DNA of 64,000 bases from Streptococcus mitis (GTDB lineage: Bacteria > Bacillota > Bacilli > Lactobacillales > Streptococcaceae), in assembly GCF_002005545.1 (NCBI RefSeq), contig NZ_LBMT01000001.1, positions 2,579 to 66,578 of the forward strand, read 5' to 3'. The notes beneath the pieces are model-generated. The model made no database searches and had not been told where the DNA came from. It saw only the letters and a program-made list of their open reading frames with translations. This document shows positions 52,101 to 61,288 of the stretch, piece by piece. Made by a program: the position numbers and the translations under genes. Each line of letters begins with the position of its first letter. The stretch's first letter is position 1.

Positions 52101-55100
52101 TATTCGCATCGTCATTATTTTGATTGTACTCAAGTTGTAATTTTTCTTTGATTTTAGCTAAATCATCTTCTGTTACGTTTGCTGGATCTGCTACGGCAAC
52201 TTTTTCTGTTGGTGCTTTGATATCGTACTTATCTGTTTGAGATTTAACAACAAATTGAATGTATCCTGGTTTTTGTTGACGTACTGCATCATCAGTTGAA
52301 GCATTGTAGTCTGCACCTGTCATTGATTTTAAATCATCATTATCTTTAGCTTCAATGAAACTTGTCCATTGGTTTGGAGCTTTAAGAGTTGTAACACCTG
52401 TCATCTTAATAGTTGCCGTTCTCTTATCAGCAGATACTGTTCCTTCTCCATTTGTAACAGCACCGTTATCAATCTTACCTGTTGTGAATCCGTACGCTGC
52501 AGCGTTATCATTTGTAACACCACCTGGTCCACGTAAGTATAAGTCTTTAACTGTTGTTTCATCTTTACCTGTGAATGTTAAGTCAGTATTTTCACCTGTG
52601 TAAACATAGATTTGACGTTTGTCTGCATTTGAGTATGGGATTTCTACAGTCGGAGCTACTGCTGGAGCTGCTGGGGTTGTTGGATTAACTAGATATGCTG
52701 CTGCAATCTTATCTTTTGATCCATCAGGATAAGTGATAGTAAGGTTACCCTTTTCATCTACACTGTATTGTGAATCTGCTGGAAGACTTGGGTTAGCAGC
52801 TTTAACAGCGGCGATGACCTTGTTCTTGTCATCTTCACTAAGATTATTAGAATCCGAAACATCTAGTTTTGTACCTGCAACTGGCTCATATTTCTTAGCA
52901 GTCTCAAGAACATTTACTATAAGTTCTCTGTATATCGTTGTTGGTTTATCTCGATTCTTCGCATGAAAAATAACACTTGTACTTCCTGCTGGCTGGTCCA
53001 TTGCAACAGTACCACTATATTTAGCATCACGTTGTCTAATCGTAGCTCCGTTTGAAGATCCTAGGTATCCCCCTGATGGCAATACGCCTTTTATAGCTGT
53101 CGCATTTTTCTCAACCGAAAATTTCTCTAAAGCTGTAGCTTGAGCTACAACATCAACATCAATTTTATCACCAGGATATACTGTAATTTCTGACCTACTT
53201 ACCAATAGTCTAGTATCATCATTACCAGTCACGCCACCATCCTTAACAGTCACTGGTGAGGCTGTAACCGTAATCGGTGCACTCTTAGCTGACTCTTTAC
53301 CACCTACTGGTGTTGAAGTCGCTGTAATCTCTCCTGCTGGAAGACTGTTTGTAGGGTGAACAGTTGCTACACCTTGGGCATTAGCTACAGCTTCACCGAT
53401 TACGACACCATCTGTGTTGTAAAGCTTAACAGTTGAACCTGCTGGTGCTTTAACTGTCACATCAGCTGGAGTACTTGCTTTGCCTGCCAAATCATTGACA
53501 ATTTCTGGACCTCTAGTCTCTGCCTCTGCTGCTGGTTTGTTAGTCGCTGCACCTGCCGCTGGTTTGTTAGTCGCTGCACCTGCCGCTGGCGTGCTTGGTT
53601 TTGGTGCTTCTGGTTTTGGAGTAACTGGCTTAGCTGGTGCTACTGCTTCTTTTTCAACAATTACTTTTACAGGAACTTCTTTTGTAGATGTATCCGGGTA
53701 AGTTACAACTACTGTTGCTGGTTTTTCACCTGGAGTTTTTGTATCAACTGTATCCTTGTACTTAACTGTTGTTCCTTGTGGAAGAGTGTCAAAGTTTCCA
53801 ATTGATTTTGTCGCATCTGGTTGTTGTCCAGCTTTTACAGTTTGATTTTTCGCTGTTGGTTCAGGGGAAACATCAGACTGCCACATTTTCACAGGGTTAG
53901 TTGCAATGTTGGCGAAACCTGCATTGGCACCAGCAGTGGCGCTACGCATCATACCAAACACAACCTTCATATCTTTTAACTGTTCGTTAGTTGTTGTTTC
54001 AGGAACTGCAGTTCTAAAACTCCATACATAGCCATCATACCCTGAACCACCCGTAGTCGAACGATCCACAATCAAACGTTTGTCATTCAAGGCAGCACCG
54101 TATACTAACTGTTTAGTTCTCGGAGAAGAATCAGACGACGCACTCTTGAAATATCTGTCCTCCTGACCGGCAAGTTTTTCGATGGAACGGCCATAGAGAG
54201 TACTTTCCCAACCAGATGCCAGAGCAAAGGTATCTTTTTTGTCTAATGGTAATCCAGCAGCTGTAGCTGGTACTGGATTTTCAAACGTTACAGAATTACT
54301 CAACGCTGAACCATCAGGTTTTATACGTTGAACTTTTCCATTTATAAATTTAGGGTTGATTGGAGAGTTATATTTTGCACGTGTAATGCTAGTTGGCATA
54401 TTAACTTCTGCAGGAATTTGGATGAAATTTCGATATACATCTCCTCCATCTGTATTATACGTATTAGCTAGATTTTCTGCATGATCATTATAAAAGACAA
54501 GCCAATCTAATGAAGTAATCTTCCCACTATTGTCTTTATTATATTTAACTTTATAATTTGTAACTCTAGAAACTACATTAACAGCGTCATCTGTAGACGT
54601 GTATCTATTAACATCATTAAGGATATAGGCATCACTATGACCATTTGCGGCTGCATTTGTACCTTCTGAATAGGCAACTTCCGCTCTAAAAGCATTATTT
54701 TTATCTAATGCTTTACCGTTACGTGGGTCGTTAGATCCTGTGTTTTCGATTGAGTTAGATTCTGATTTTTTCTCAGTATTTTCTGCTTTTTTACCTACAG
54801 TTTCTTTTCCGTTAGTAGTGTCTACTGCTGGTGTTTCTTTTTTCTCTACAGGTTTATTTTTTAATTTAGTGTTAGCTGTAGTTACAAGTTTATTGTAAGC
54901 TTTTGTGATTTCATCTTGAGTTGTTGCGTTTGCTAATGTAGCTTTTGCAGCTTCTAAGTCAGCTTTTAATACCGCAACACTCTCTTCTGTTTTGTTATCA
55001 TACGTTCCGTTAGCTAATTTTGCTTCGATTTCTGCAATGTAGTTTTCTAGTTTAGTTTTGTCTAAAGCTTTAACTTCTTTTGCAGTTTCTCCATCAAGTT

Positions 55101-55374
55101 TTGCCGCTACTGCTGGTGTTCCAGCAACTTCTGGCTTGTTTTCTGCTACAGCAGGTGCCTCATAAGTTCCTGCTTCTCCACCGTACCCAGGCTTAGCCTC
55201 CTCAGCTTTTGAACCACTCTCTACAGTCGTTTCCTCTGCCGTGTTTGCATGGACCATTTGAGTAGCTAAGCTAGCTCCGACCGCAAAAACAAGAGAACAA
55301 CCGAATAGGAAATGCTTTCCTTTTTTGATCATTCTCCAGTTCTTTTGCTCTGCATTTTTACGATTAAAATACAT
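48865..55374 (-). CDS. Giant LPXTG surface protein, N-terminal and central part
   Basis: The 2,169-residue frame begins with a long signal (NWRMIKKGKHFLFGCSLVFA, cut after VHA43), of the YSIRK-like class. Then come a helical module (KLENYIAEIEAKLANGTYDN), a globular region (about 215-500), a Rib-type domain (PQGTTVKYKDTVDTKTPGEK), Pro-rich linkers, one Ig-like Big_6 domain, a second globular region, two 230-residue modules, four 90-residue Ig-like repeats, five 70-residue repeats and the start of the 77-residue array. The gene lies between the choline-binding protein and ritR. It is probably a fibrillar adhesin with a host-facing N-terminus on a repeat stalk; the ligand is unknown. AAAGGAG precedes the ATG. 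Confidence 0.9.
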   Translation of the reverse strand: MYFNRKNAEQKNWRMIKKGKHFLFGCSLVFAVGASLATQMVHANTAEETTVESGSKAEEAKPGYGGEAGTYEAPAVAENKPEVAGTPAVAAKLDGETAKEVKALDKTKLENYIAEIEAKLANGTYDNKTEESVAVLKADLEAAKATLANATTQDEITKAYNKLVTTANTKLKNKPVEKKETPAVDTTNGKETVGKKAENTEKKSESNSIENTGSNDPRNGKALDKNNAFRAEVAYSEGTNAAANGHSDAYILNDVNRYTSTDDAVNVVSRVTNYKVKYNKDNSGKITSLDWLVFYNDHAENLANTYNTDGGDVYRNFIQIPAEVNMPTSITRAKYNSPINPKFINGKVQRIKPDGSALSNSVTFENPVPATAAGLPLDKKDTFALASGWESTLYGRSIEKLAGQEDRYFKSASSDSSPRTKQLVYGAALNDKRLIVDRSTTGGSGYDGYVWSFRTAVPETTTNEQLKDMKVVFGMMRSATAGANAGFANIATNPVKMWQSDVSPEPTAKNQTVKAGQQPDATKSIGNFDTLPQGTTVKYKDTVDTKTPGEKPATVVVTYPDTSTKEVPVKVIVEKEAVAPAKPVTPKPEAPKPSTPAAGAATNKPAAGAATNKPAAEAETRGPEIVNDLAGKASTPADVTVKAPAGSTVKLYNTDGVVIGEAVANAQGVATVHPTNSLPAGEITATSTPVGGKESAKSAPITVTASPVTVKDGGVTGNDDTRLLVSRSEITVYPGDKIDVDVVAQATALEKFSVEKNATAIKGVLPSGGYLGSSNGATIRQRDAKYSGTVAMDQPAGSTSVIFHAKNRDKPTTIYRELIVNVLETAKKYEPVAGTKLDVSDSNNLSEDDKNKVIAAVKAANPSLPADSQYSVDEKGNLTITYPDGSKDKIAAAYLVNPTTPAAPAVAPTVEIPYSNADKRQIYVYTGENTDLTFTGKDETTVKDLYLRGPGGVTNDNAAAYGFTTGKIDNGAVTNGEGTVSADKRTATIKMTGVTTLKAPNQWTSFIEAKDNDDLKSMTGADYNASTDDAVRQQKPGYIQFVVKSQTDKYDIKAPTEKVAVADPANVTEDDLAKIKEKLQLEYNQNNDDANISKNAQVTDKDAKIASVTKDDKGNLVVTYTDGSKDTKPLSEFVGVAPTVEVPYSNADKRQIYVYTGENTDLTFTGKDETTVKDLYLRGPGGVTNDNATQYGFTVGKIDNGAVTNGEGTVSKDKRTATIKMTGVTTLKAPNQWTSFIEAKDNEDIKSNISADYNASTDDAVRQQKPGYVQFVVKSQTDKYDIKAPTEKVAVADPANVTEADLAKIKEKLQLEYKKDNDDANISKDAPVTDKDAKIKSLTKDADGNLVVTYTDGSTDKKPLSEFVTKDTEAPAKPVVETDLTGKAGTKTPVKVTAEPGSKVELFDKDGNKLGEGVADENGKATITPTKELPAGDVTAKATDPAGNVSEPSTPEKATADTKAPAKPEIKTDLTDKAGTKTPVEVTAEPGSKVELFDKDGNKLGEGVADENGKATITPTKELPAGDVTAKATDPAGNVSEPSVPATATKDTTAPAKPEVKTDLTDKAGTKTPVEVSAEPGSKVELFDKDGHKLGEGVADENGKATITPTRELPAGDVTAKATDPAGNVSEPSVPATATKDTTAPAKPEVKTDLTDKAGTKTPVEVSAEPGSKVELFDKDGHKLGEGVADENGKATITPTRELPAGDVTAKATDPAGNVSEPSVPATATKDTTAPAKPAVTPVVDPSNLTEAEKAKVADEVKKSNPTVTDVKVGQDGTTTVTFPDGSTAVIPSGDTVKKSSDNAVKDPAVTPVVDPSNLTEAEKAKVADEVKKSNPTVTDVKVGQDGTTTVTYPDGTTAVIPAGKAVKKSSDNAVKDPAVTPVVDPSNLTEAEKAKVADEVKKSNPTVTDVKVGQDGTTTVTYPDGTTAVIPAGKAVKKSSDNAVKDPAVTPVVDPSNLTEAEKAKVADEVKKSNPTVTDVKVGQDGTTTVTYPDGTTAVIPSGDTVKKSSDNAVKDPAVTPVVDPSNLTEAEKAKVADEVKKSNPTVTDVKVGQDGTTTVTYPDGTTAVIPSADTVKKSSDNAGNDVVKPADKTVVANPDKLTDAEKKAIEDKVKAVNPGATVVVDDKGNVTVTTPAGNTAVIPAADLTKSSEDAAKPNAGTMWLNQQIRLW
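49123..50172 (-). repeat. Five 210-bp (70-residue) repeats, array C
   Basis: Exact 210-bp periodicity. Each unit encodes VDPSNLTEAEKAKVADEVKK, TVTDVKVGQDGTTTVTYPDG and a SSDNA linker. Copies differ mainly in the AVIPSGDT/AVIPAGKA segment. Lys/Asp/Thr-rich, related in layout to array D. Confidence 0.92.
50173..51252 (-). repeat. Four 270-bp (90-residue) Ig-like repeats, array B
   Basis: GGTTTAGCTGG landmarks on plus at 50173, 50443, 50713 and 50983, with the next module start at 51253, give a constant 270-bp period. Each encodes a Big_6-type domain (EPGSKVELFDKDGNKLGEG, then GKATITPTKELPAGDVTAKA). The two leftmost copies are almost identical, showing recent duplication. Confidence 0.93.
51280..52659 (-). 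repeat. Two 690-bp (230-residue) modules, array A
   Basis: The GTCTGCATTT landmark occurs at 51931 and 52621, exactly 690 bp apart. Each module begins PYSNADKRQIYVYTGENTDL, continues DLYLRGPGGVTNDNA and IKMTGVTTLKAPNQWTSFIE, and ends with a helix-strand segment (VTEDDLAKIKEKLQLEY). They differ at scattered codons, so they are older duplicates than arrays B-D. Confidence 0.92.
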
Positions 55375-55412
55375 TACATTTTCTCCTTTTGATTTCTAAA
55401 AAATAGCATGTA

Positions 55413-55454
<42 letters not shown>

Positions 55455-55459
55455 TCAAC

Positions 55460-55488
55460 ATTATAATTTATATAAGCAGATTTGTCAA
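55460..55488 (-). promoter_or_regulatory. Promoter of the giant LPXTG protein
   Basis: Perfect TTGACA (55483-55488) and TATAAT (55460-55465) with a 17-nt spacer on the minus strand. The start point would be near 55453, at the edge of the tandem repeat. Confidence 0.85.
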
Positions 55489-55721
55489 TTATATTAATTA
55501 TTATTTATAATTTTCCATTATTTTCAGAATATTCCAGGATTTAAAGCATTTATTATATTATAATGTTTCAATAAAAATGAAATACCTCTTTTCTTCAAAA
55601 CTATGATAAATTCCATTTTTTGAATACTTATAAAGAATATATTGATTTCACCTACAGCTAACTCATCTCTTTTGAGTGTCAAAAAGTAGAGAACTATGAA
55701 AGTAAAGCTTATCAGATACCA

Positions 55722-55837
55722 ATACTCTTCGAAAATATCTTCAAATCACGTCAGCTTCCATCTGCAACCTCAAAACTAGTGTTTTGAGCAACCTGCAGCT
55801 AGCTTCCTAGTTTGCTCTTTCATTTTCATTGAGTATA
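55722..55837 (+). repeat. BOX element between ritR and the giant surface protein
   Basis: ATACTCTTCGAAAATATCTT and CACGTCAGCTTCCATCTGC (boxA), a shortened boxB (AACCTCAAAACTAGTGTTTTG), then AGCTTCCTAGTTTGCTCTTT and CATTGAGTATA (boxC). The remaining 55489-55721 part of this gene-free gap is AT-rich with no feature I can support. Confidence 0.88.
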
Positions 55838-55922
55838 AACTATGGTCAATAAGAAATCATTCTCTCTGACCATCTCTTTGAAGCATTACAAGCCGTCTAG
55901 TGACCTGCATTTTTGCCTCATC

Positions 55923-55980
55923 AAAAAAAGCCCCATACTATCTGTTATTCAGGAATTCCCACTACAGATAGTATAGAGCT
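55923..55980 (-). terminator. Terminator downstream of ritR
   Basis: A perfect 11-bp stem (ATACTATCTGT, 55935-55945, with ACAGATAGTAT, 55964-55974) extended by AGC/GCT and followed on the minus strand by seven Ts. A second hairpin (GCAGTT..AACTGC, about 55983-56010) lies between it and the ritR stop. Confidence 0.8.
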
Positions 55981-56013
55981 CAAGCAGCAGTTACAAAAAC
56001 TGCAACTGCTTTT

Positions 56014-56703
56014 CTATTCTTGCATGGTGTAACCGACACCACGCACGGTTTTAATGTAGCTTTTTTGACCTTTTACATCAAGCTTGCTACGTAGATAACG
56101 GATATAGACATCCACGATATTTGTTTCGGTCGCACTTTCATACTTCCAGACACTTTCCAACAACTGCTCACGAGTCAGAACTTTCTTGCTTCCCATCAGA
56201 GTAGCCAAGAGGTCATACTCGCGACGGGTCAGAGCAATCATCTCTTCGCCACGATAAACGGTATGATGTTCTACATCCATACGCAGATTGCGGTAAGACG
56301 TTGGAACCTTCATCTGACTGCAGTGTTGATCGATAAAGTCCCGACCTCGGAAAATCGCTGAAATACGAGCCACCAAATTGTCAATAATAACCGGCTTATA
56401 GATGTAAGAAACGGCAAAGTGTTGGATTGTTTCAATCTGATCTTGCAATTCTTCGCGATGGTCCAAGACCATAATGACTGAGGCTGGCTTAGTCCTACTC
56501 AGCTTATCTGCAAAATCCTGGGCTGTCATATCCCCCAGACGAGCATTCAATAAAATCAAGTCATAGTCTGTCTGAAGAGCCGTGGAGAGGGCTTTTTGCC
56601 CCTCCTCAACCTGATCAACTCGGTATTGCTCTTTTTGGAGTTCCAAACTTAAAAAATGAGCTAGATTTCGTTCTTTCTCAAGTAATAAAATCCGTTTCCC
56701 CAT
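56014..56703 (-). CDS. ritR: Orphan response regulator RitR
   Basis: An atypical OmpR-family regulator of iron uptake and oxidative stress in pneumococcus and close relatives. The 229 residues have Asn at position 53 (LILLNARLGD) where active receivers have the phospho-Asp, so it cannot be controlled by phosphorylation there. Cys128 (DFIDQHCSQM), the known redox-switch residue, is present. The C-terminal winged helix reads TRREYDLLATLMGSKKVLTR and RYLRSKLDVKG. It starts 11 bases after gnd, as in pneumococcus. Confidence 0.96.
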   Translation of the reverse strand: MGKRILLLEKERNLAHFLSLELQKEQYRVDQVEEGQKALSTALQTDYDLILLNARLGDMTAQDFADKLSRTKPASVIMVLDHREELQDQIETIQHFAVSYIYKPVIIDNLVARISAIFRGRDFIDQHCSQMKVPTSYRNLRMDVEHHTVYRGEEMIALTRREYDLLATLMGSKKVLTREQLLESVWKYESATETNIVDVYIRYLRSKLDVKGQKSYIKTVRGVGYTMQE

Positions 56704-56714
56704 GGCAGACCTAC

Positions 56715-58139
56715 TTATTTTTCGTCATACCAAGAGTAGTGGAATGTTCCTTCTTTGTCTTTACGTTGGTAAGTGTGGGCACCAAAGTAGTCACGTTGCG
56801 CTTGGATCAAGTTAGCTGGAAGGTCAGCTGAACGGTAGCTATCAAAGTAAGTAATAGCTGCTGAGAAAGTTGGCACTGGCACACCAGCTTGAACAGCAAG
56901 AGCTACGATATCACGCACTGCTTGTTGGTACTTAGCAGTAACATCCAAGAAGTACTCATCCAAAAGAAGGTTAGCAAGGTCTGCATCACGGTTATAAGCA
57001 TCAGTAATCTTTTGCAAGAAACGAGAACGGATGATACAGCCATCACGCCAAATAGATGCGATGTCTGCAAATGGCAAGTTCCAGTTATTTTCTTTAGAAG
57101 CTACACGCAATTGAGCAAAACCTTGTGCGTATGAAATGATTTTTGAGAAGTAAAGGGCTTGACGAATCTTTTCAATCAACTCAGCCTTGTCTCCTTCAAA
57201 TTTGAAGGCAGCTGGTTTTGGAAGAACCTTGCTTGCATGCACACGTTCTTCTTTGTAAGTTGAAATGTAACGTGCAAATACTGACTCAGTGATGAGTGAC
57301 AATGGTACACCAAGGTCAAGTGATGATTGGCTAGTCCATTTACCAGTTCCCTTGTTACCTGCGGCATCAAGGATGTAGTCTACGATTGGTCCATCTTGGC
57401 CTTCATCGTCTTTACGGCTCAAGATATCAGCTGTGATTTCAATCAAGTAGCTGTCCAACTCACCCTTGTTCCACTCAGTAAAAATTTCAGCCATATCTTC
57501 TGCTGAAAGACCTAGCAAGTGTTGCATCAAGTCATAGCTTTCTGCGATCAATTGCATATCACCATACTCAATACCGTTGTGAACCATTTTCACATAGTGA
57601 CCAGCTCCATCAGGACCGATGTAAGTCACACATGGTTTGCCATCTTCTGGTGCTTTAGCTGAGATTTCTTCAAGAACATCCGCAACCAACTCATATGCTT
57701 CTTTTTGTCCACCAGGCATGATAGAAGGACCTTCAAGGGCACCTTTTTCACCACCAGAAACCCCAGTACCGATAAAGTTGATACCTGAGTTTGCCAATTC
57801 TTCATTACGACGGATTGTATCTTTGTAGAAAGTGTTTCCGCCGTCGATCAAGATATCACCCTTGTCAAGGTGTGGAAGAAGGGCTTGGATAGTAGCATCT
57901 GTACCAGGTCCAGCTTGAACCATCAGCATGATACGACGAGGTTTTTCGATTGAGTTTACAAAACTTTCAACGTCATAGCTTGGTACAAAGTTCTTTTCAG
58001 GATGGCAAGCAATTACATCTTCAGTTTTTTCTTTACTACGATTGTAGATAGCAACTGTGTAACCACGAGATTCAATATTAAGGGCAAGGTTACGACCCAT
58101 TACGGCCATACCAACGACACCAAAGTTAGCTTTTGTCAT
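56715..58139 (-). CDS. gnd: 6-phosphogluconate dehydrogenase, decarboxylating
   Basis: Oxidative pentose-phosphate step that yields ribulose 5-phosphate and NADPH. The 474 residues start with the Rossmann loop [19 protein letters not shown], contain the catalytic segment [21 protein letters not shown] in general form, [14 protein letters not shown], and the C-terminal [16 protein letters not shown]. Co-transcribed with ritR, linking redox control with NADPH supply. Confidence 0.97.
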   Translation of the reverse strand: MTKANFGVVGMAVMGRNLALNIESRGYTVAIYNRSKEKTEDVIACHPEKNFVPSYDVESFVNSIEKPRRIMLMVQAGPGTDATIQALLPHLDKGDILIDGGNTFYKDTIRRNEELANSGINFIGTGVSGGEKGALEGPSIMPGGQKEAYELVADVLEEISAKAPEDGKPCVTYIGPDGAGHYVKMVHNGIEYGDMQLIAESYDLMQHLLGLSAEDMAEIFTEWNKGELDSYLIEITADILSRKDDEGQDGPIVDYILDAAGNKGTGKWTSQSSLDLGVPLSLITESVFARYISTYKEERVHASKVLPKPAAFKFEGDKAELIEKIRQALYFSKIISYAQGFAQLRVASKENNWNLPFADIASIWRDGCIIRSRFLQKITDAYNRDADLANLLLDEYFLDVTAKYQQAVRDIVALAVQAGVPVPTFSAAITYFDSYRSADLPANLIQAQRDYFGAHTYQRKDKEGTFHYSWYDEK

Positions 58140-58214
58140 TTGACACTCCTCTTGTTTAATTTGTTTTATTTTATCATTTTTACTTTTGAAAAGAAAGAAT
58201 TTTGTAACGACTGC

Positions 58215-59633
58215 TTAATAGTCCAAGGCATCCGCATGTCCAGAACCATTTCCAACAAAGTAGCCTGTCTTACAGTTAAGGGTAAAGAGATAGGTTCCAT
58301 CTGGCTTATAGAGATTGTAATAACCATTGCCATTAACGATATTGACACGTTCAAGGATGTATTGGTTACCAGTGATATAACCACGTGAACGTGAAGTCGC
58401 TAAAATTTGTTCCAAAACACCATCCGCGAAATCCCAAGCAGAGTTATTGCTATCATCAACAGCCGATTGATTGAACGGCACACGGCTTGAAGCTCTTTGT
58501 AGGTTAACTCCAGAACTTGATAGACCGCCATGACTATCATCACGCGCAGAAACTGAATTGTTTGATGAGGCGCTTGAAGATGGACTGGTGTTACTTGTAC
58601 TACTCTCTGTAGAAGAATTTGAACTTGCTTGACTAGAGCTTGAACTGCTAGTTTGACTTGAACTTGAGCTAGAAGCACTTGTTTGCTGGCTCTTACCAAG
58701 GCTAATCGCCTTATCTAGCACTTTGTCAATCTCAGTATTCCCAGTTTTAATCTCTGTAAATTTAGCATCTGATTTGGCTTTGGCATTGGTATCCAACACA
58801 CCATCCACAATAGCTGGTTTTTCGAATTGAGCATTGACATCTTGAATGGCCTTGATTTGCGTTGCTAGACTATCATACTTAGATTTGGCAAGCGTATGCT
58901 CACGGCTACCTTCTAGCTTATCAAGTAAGGTCTTGAGTTGGTTCAACTTATCAAACTGGCTATTTTTCAAAGCCGTTTTGTTGCTATCTGTATAGAAGGC
59001 ATCGTAAAGTGTATTAAAATCATCCACATCTGATTGATTGGCTGTAGCTGATTGAGCAGTTTGAATTTCCTTGGTCGAGCGATTCACTTGACGATAGACA
59101 TAATAAGCACTGACACAGATAATCACTGATACAAGCGCCAAAGCAGTCAAAACAAAGCCTTTTTTACTTTTCTTTTCTGAATCCTCTTGATCCAGACGAG
59201 AAAAAGTTTTCTCCTCTTCCACCTCCTCAGTCATTTCTGCTAAATTTTCATCCTCTAGCACTATAGGATCCCAGTCTTTATCCTCATCGTCCAAAGGCAA
59301 TGGGGGTAAGATAGCTTCAGAAGATGGAACTTCCTCTGAAGAGGTTTCCGACTCCTCTACAGCTTCACGCACTTCTTGGATTAAATCATCCAGACTCTGA
59401 GTTTCGATTAACTCCTCTTTTTTGTATTGGCGAGTCGCAAACTTATCTGCTTCGATTTCCTCTTTGTGTTGCTTGACATACTTGTCCAAAATGGAATCTT
59501 CAGGCAAGACTCCTGCTTCCACTTCTTCATTTTTACGAATGGCTTGACCAACTGTTAACTCTTTTGCTTCATCAAAATCAAATCGTGGTTCTTGGTTTTC
59601 TTTTTTATGACGATTCCGTCTTTTCTTACTCAT
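58215..59633 (-). CDS. mapZ: Mid-cell-anchored protein Z
   Basis: MapZ (LocZ) marks the division site and positions FtsZ in streptococci. The 472 residues have a charged cytosolic N-terminus with Thr67 (FAT) and Thr78 (IET), the two StkP-phosphorylated positions known in pneumococcus. One membrane helix follows at about 158-182 ([20 protein letters not shown]), then an extracellular helical domain (about 210-320), a long Ser-rich linker (about 325-390), and a C-terminal peptidoglycan-binding domain ending [16 protein letters not shown]. Intact. Confidence 0.95.
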   Translation of the reverse strand: MSKKRRNRHKKENQEPRFDFDEAKELTVGQAIRKNEEVEAGVLPEDSILDKYVKQHKEEIEADKFATRQYKKEELIETQSLDDLIQEVREAVEESETSSEEVPSSEAILPPLPLDDEDKDWDPIVLEDENLAEMTEEVEEEKTFSRLDQEDSEKKSKKGFVLTALALVSVIICVSAYYVYRQVNRSTKEIQTAQSATANQSDVDDFNTLYDAFYTDSNKTALKNSQFDKLNQLKTLLDKLEGSREHTLAKSKYDSLATQIKAIQDVNAQFEKPAIVDGVLDTNAKAKSDAKFTEIKTGNTEIDKVLDKAISLGKSQQTSASSSSSSQTSSSSSSQASSNSSTESSTSNTSPSSSASSNNSVSARDDSHGGLSSSGVNLQRASSRVPFNQSAVDDSNNSAWDFADGVLEQILATSRSRGYITGNQYILERVNIVNGNGYYNLYKPDGTYLFTLNCKTGYFVGNGSGHADALDY

Positions 59634-59645
59634 GAGTATCCCTTT

Positions 59646-60803
59646 CTATTTTACCTCTTGACGTTTAACACGTTGACCAAAATATTGATACAGATCCACT
59701 TTCAAGGTTCCGTTGTATAACTTTCGCTTCTTATCTGCTTGGCTACCATACTTGCTTTCAAAGGCTTCATCACTAGTTAGGATAAACTTGCTCCAAGTTT
59801 TGAGCGGTGCAAATACTTGACCCATTTCAGCATAAAGCTTGGTAACCCCTGCATCATCTGACAAGCGTTCCCCATAAGGCGGATTTGAGATGATCACACC
59901 ATTGATTTTATCAGAACGTAAATCCTGCACGCGCATCTGCTTAAAGGTGATATCCCCTGCAACACCAGCTGCCTGGGCATTGGCCTTAGCAATTTCCACC
60001 ATACGTGCATCAATATCACAGCCCATAATATCCAGTTCCAGCTCACGGTCTACTTTTTTAGCCGCTTCTGTACGCACTTCCTGAATCAAGCGATCGCTAA
60101 TCCAGTTCCATTCTTCAAAAGCAAAAGAGCGACGAAGTCCTGGTGCCATCTTTCTAGCAATCATAACTGCCTCGATACAGAAAGTTCCTGAACCACAGGT
60201 CGGATCAATCAAAGGCTTATCTGGGTACCAGTTAGAGAGTTGTAAAATGGCTGCCGCCATATTTTCCTTAATAGGAGCACCACCTTTTTCGGTACGATAA
60301 CCACGTTTAAAGAGGCTAGAGCCTGTCGTATCAATCATGACAGTTGCCACATCTTTGAGAATAGAGACCTCAATCTTAAACTCTGGGCCATTCTCCATCA
60401 GAGGAACACCTTCTGGGCGGGCATAGTGTTTCTGCAATTTCTTGACAACAGCTTTCTTAGAAATAGCCTGTACACTCGGCTCATTATGCAGTTTAGATTT
60501 AACACATTTTGCTTTTGAAATCGGGAACCGAGCTCCGAGTGGTAAATAATTTTCCCAATCTAGAGCGAAAACTCCCTGAAACAGCTCTTCAAAAGTCTTA
60601 GCTGGGAACGTTCCTACGATGATCTTGATACGATCTGCTGCCCGAAGCCAGAGGTTGGTTTCAATAATAGTTTTCACGTCTCCTTGAAAACGAACACGTC
60701 CATTTTCAACCTGACAATCGTAGCCCAACTCTCGCACTTCTCGTCCCACAACAGCTTCAAGACCTGCTGCCACAGTTGCAATTAAATTAAATTCTTTTTT
60801 CAT
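59646..60803 (-). CDS. THUMP-domain RNA methyltransferase (RlmL-N-like)
   Basis: An S-adenosylmethionine-dependent methyltransferase, probably acting on 23S rRNA guanine. The start is ATG 60803 (MKKEFNLIATVAAGLEAVV, 385 residues); the frame can extend five codons to a TTG, but that lies too close to its ribosome site. A THUMP domain (about 45-160) is followed by the methyltransferase core: DPTCGSGTFCIEAVMIAR (cofactor loop), GCDIDARMVEIAKANA, and the catalytic ISNPPYGERL. Lies between mapZ and rnpB. The target base is not shown by the sequence. Confidence 0.9.
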   Translation of the reverse strand: MKKEFNLIATVAAGLEAVVGREVRELGYDCQVENGRVRFQGDVKTIIETNLWLRAADRIKIIVGTFPAKTFEELFQGVFALDWENYLPLGARFPISKAKCVKSKLHNEPSVQAISKKAVVKKLQKHYARPEGVPLMENGPEFKIEVSILKDVATVMIDTTGSSLFKRGYRTEKGGAPIKENMAAAILQLSNWYPDKPLIDPTCGSGTFCIEAVMIARKMAPGLRRSFAFEEWNWISDRLIQEVRTEAAKKVDRELELDIMGCDIDARMVEIAKANAQAAGVAGDITFKQMRVQDLRSDKINGVIISNPPYGERLSDDAGVTKLYAEMGQVFAPLKTWSKFILTSDEAFESKYGSQADKKRKLYNGTLKVDLYQYFGQRVKRQEVK

Positions 60804-60846
60804 GTTACAGTCTTGCAAGACCTTTCTATATGTCCACTTTAAAAAA

Positions 60847-60878
60847 TGAGGTTGAGAAAATTTCTCAGCCCCAACCTA
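60847..60878 (-). terminator. Terminator of rnpB
   Basis: GGTTGgggcTGAGAAA paired with TTTCTCAACC, then ATTTTTT on the minus strand, directly after the RNA 3' end. Confidence 0.75.
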
Positions 60879-61273
60879 TATGCAATTTTCTATAAGCCAT
60901 GTTTTGTTCCAGAAGTGACTAGGACCACTTCCTTCGATAATCATCTGTCTACCACTAACAGCTCTAGCTGATAGCAGTCAGAATACTACGTTCGTTTCCG
61001 CGTACTCCATGCCCCGACCAAAATTTGGGTTGCTAGCTTGAGGGGTTTACCGCGTTCCACTCTCTCCGTTTCCAGAAAGACTCCGTCACTGTGGCACTTT
61101 CAAGCCTACTCTGGCCTATCCAAGGACTTAGCCATTTCAACTGCCGTAACGATTTCTCGTCCCTAGGCTTATGGTTTCGCCTAGCACAAACACTACAGGC
61201 ATCACAGCCTGTGCTAGCATGGACTTTCCTCATGAGAAGCAACTCTCCTCACGCGATTATCCAAAAATTGCAC
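60879..61273 (-). ncRNA. rnpB: RNase P RNA (bacterial type B)
   Basis: Minus-strand blocks typical of RNase P RNA occur in order: GAGGAAAGTCCATGCTAGCAC (CR-I region, in part), GCCTGTAGTGTTTGTGCTAG, the AACCATAAGCCTAGGGACGAG region, GACGGAGTCTTTCTGGAAAC, GTGGAACGCGGTAAACCCC and, at the 3' end, GAACAAAACATGGCTTATAG. The terminal GTGCAATTTTT and AAAATTGCAT segments pair as P1. The length of about 395 nt and the lack of an L15-type GGU element layout fit type B of Firmicutes. ORFs called inside it are spurious. Confidence 0.95.
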
Positions 61274-61288
61274 ATCTCAAATAACTAC

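Noticed and set aside
47985-52659. CRISPR-like array suspected from regular repeats
   Set aside because: Repeat periods are 210-690 bp, with no short repeat/spacer pattern, and all copies lie within one reading frame.
55981-56012. A possible attenuator or small RNA from the hairpin just past ritR
   Set aside because: Its position and structure are explained by a double terminator for gnd-ritR, and there is no promoter next to it.
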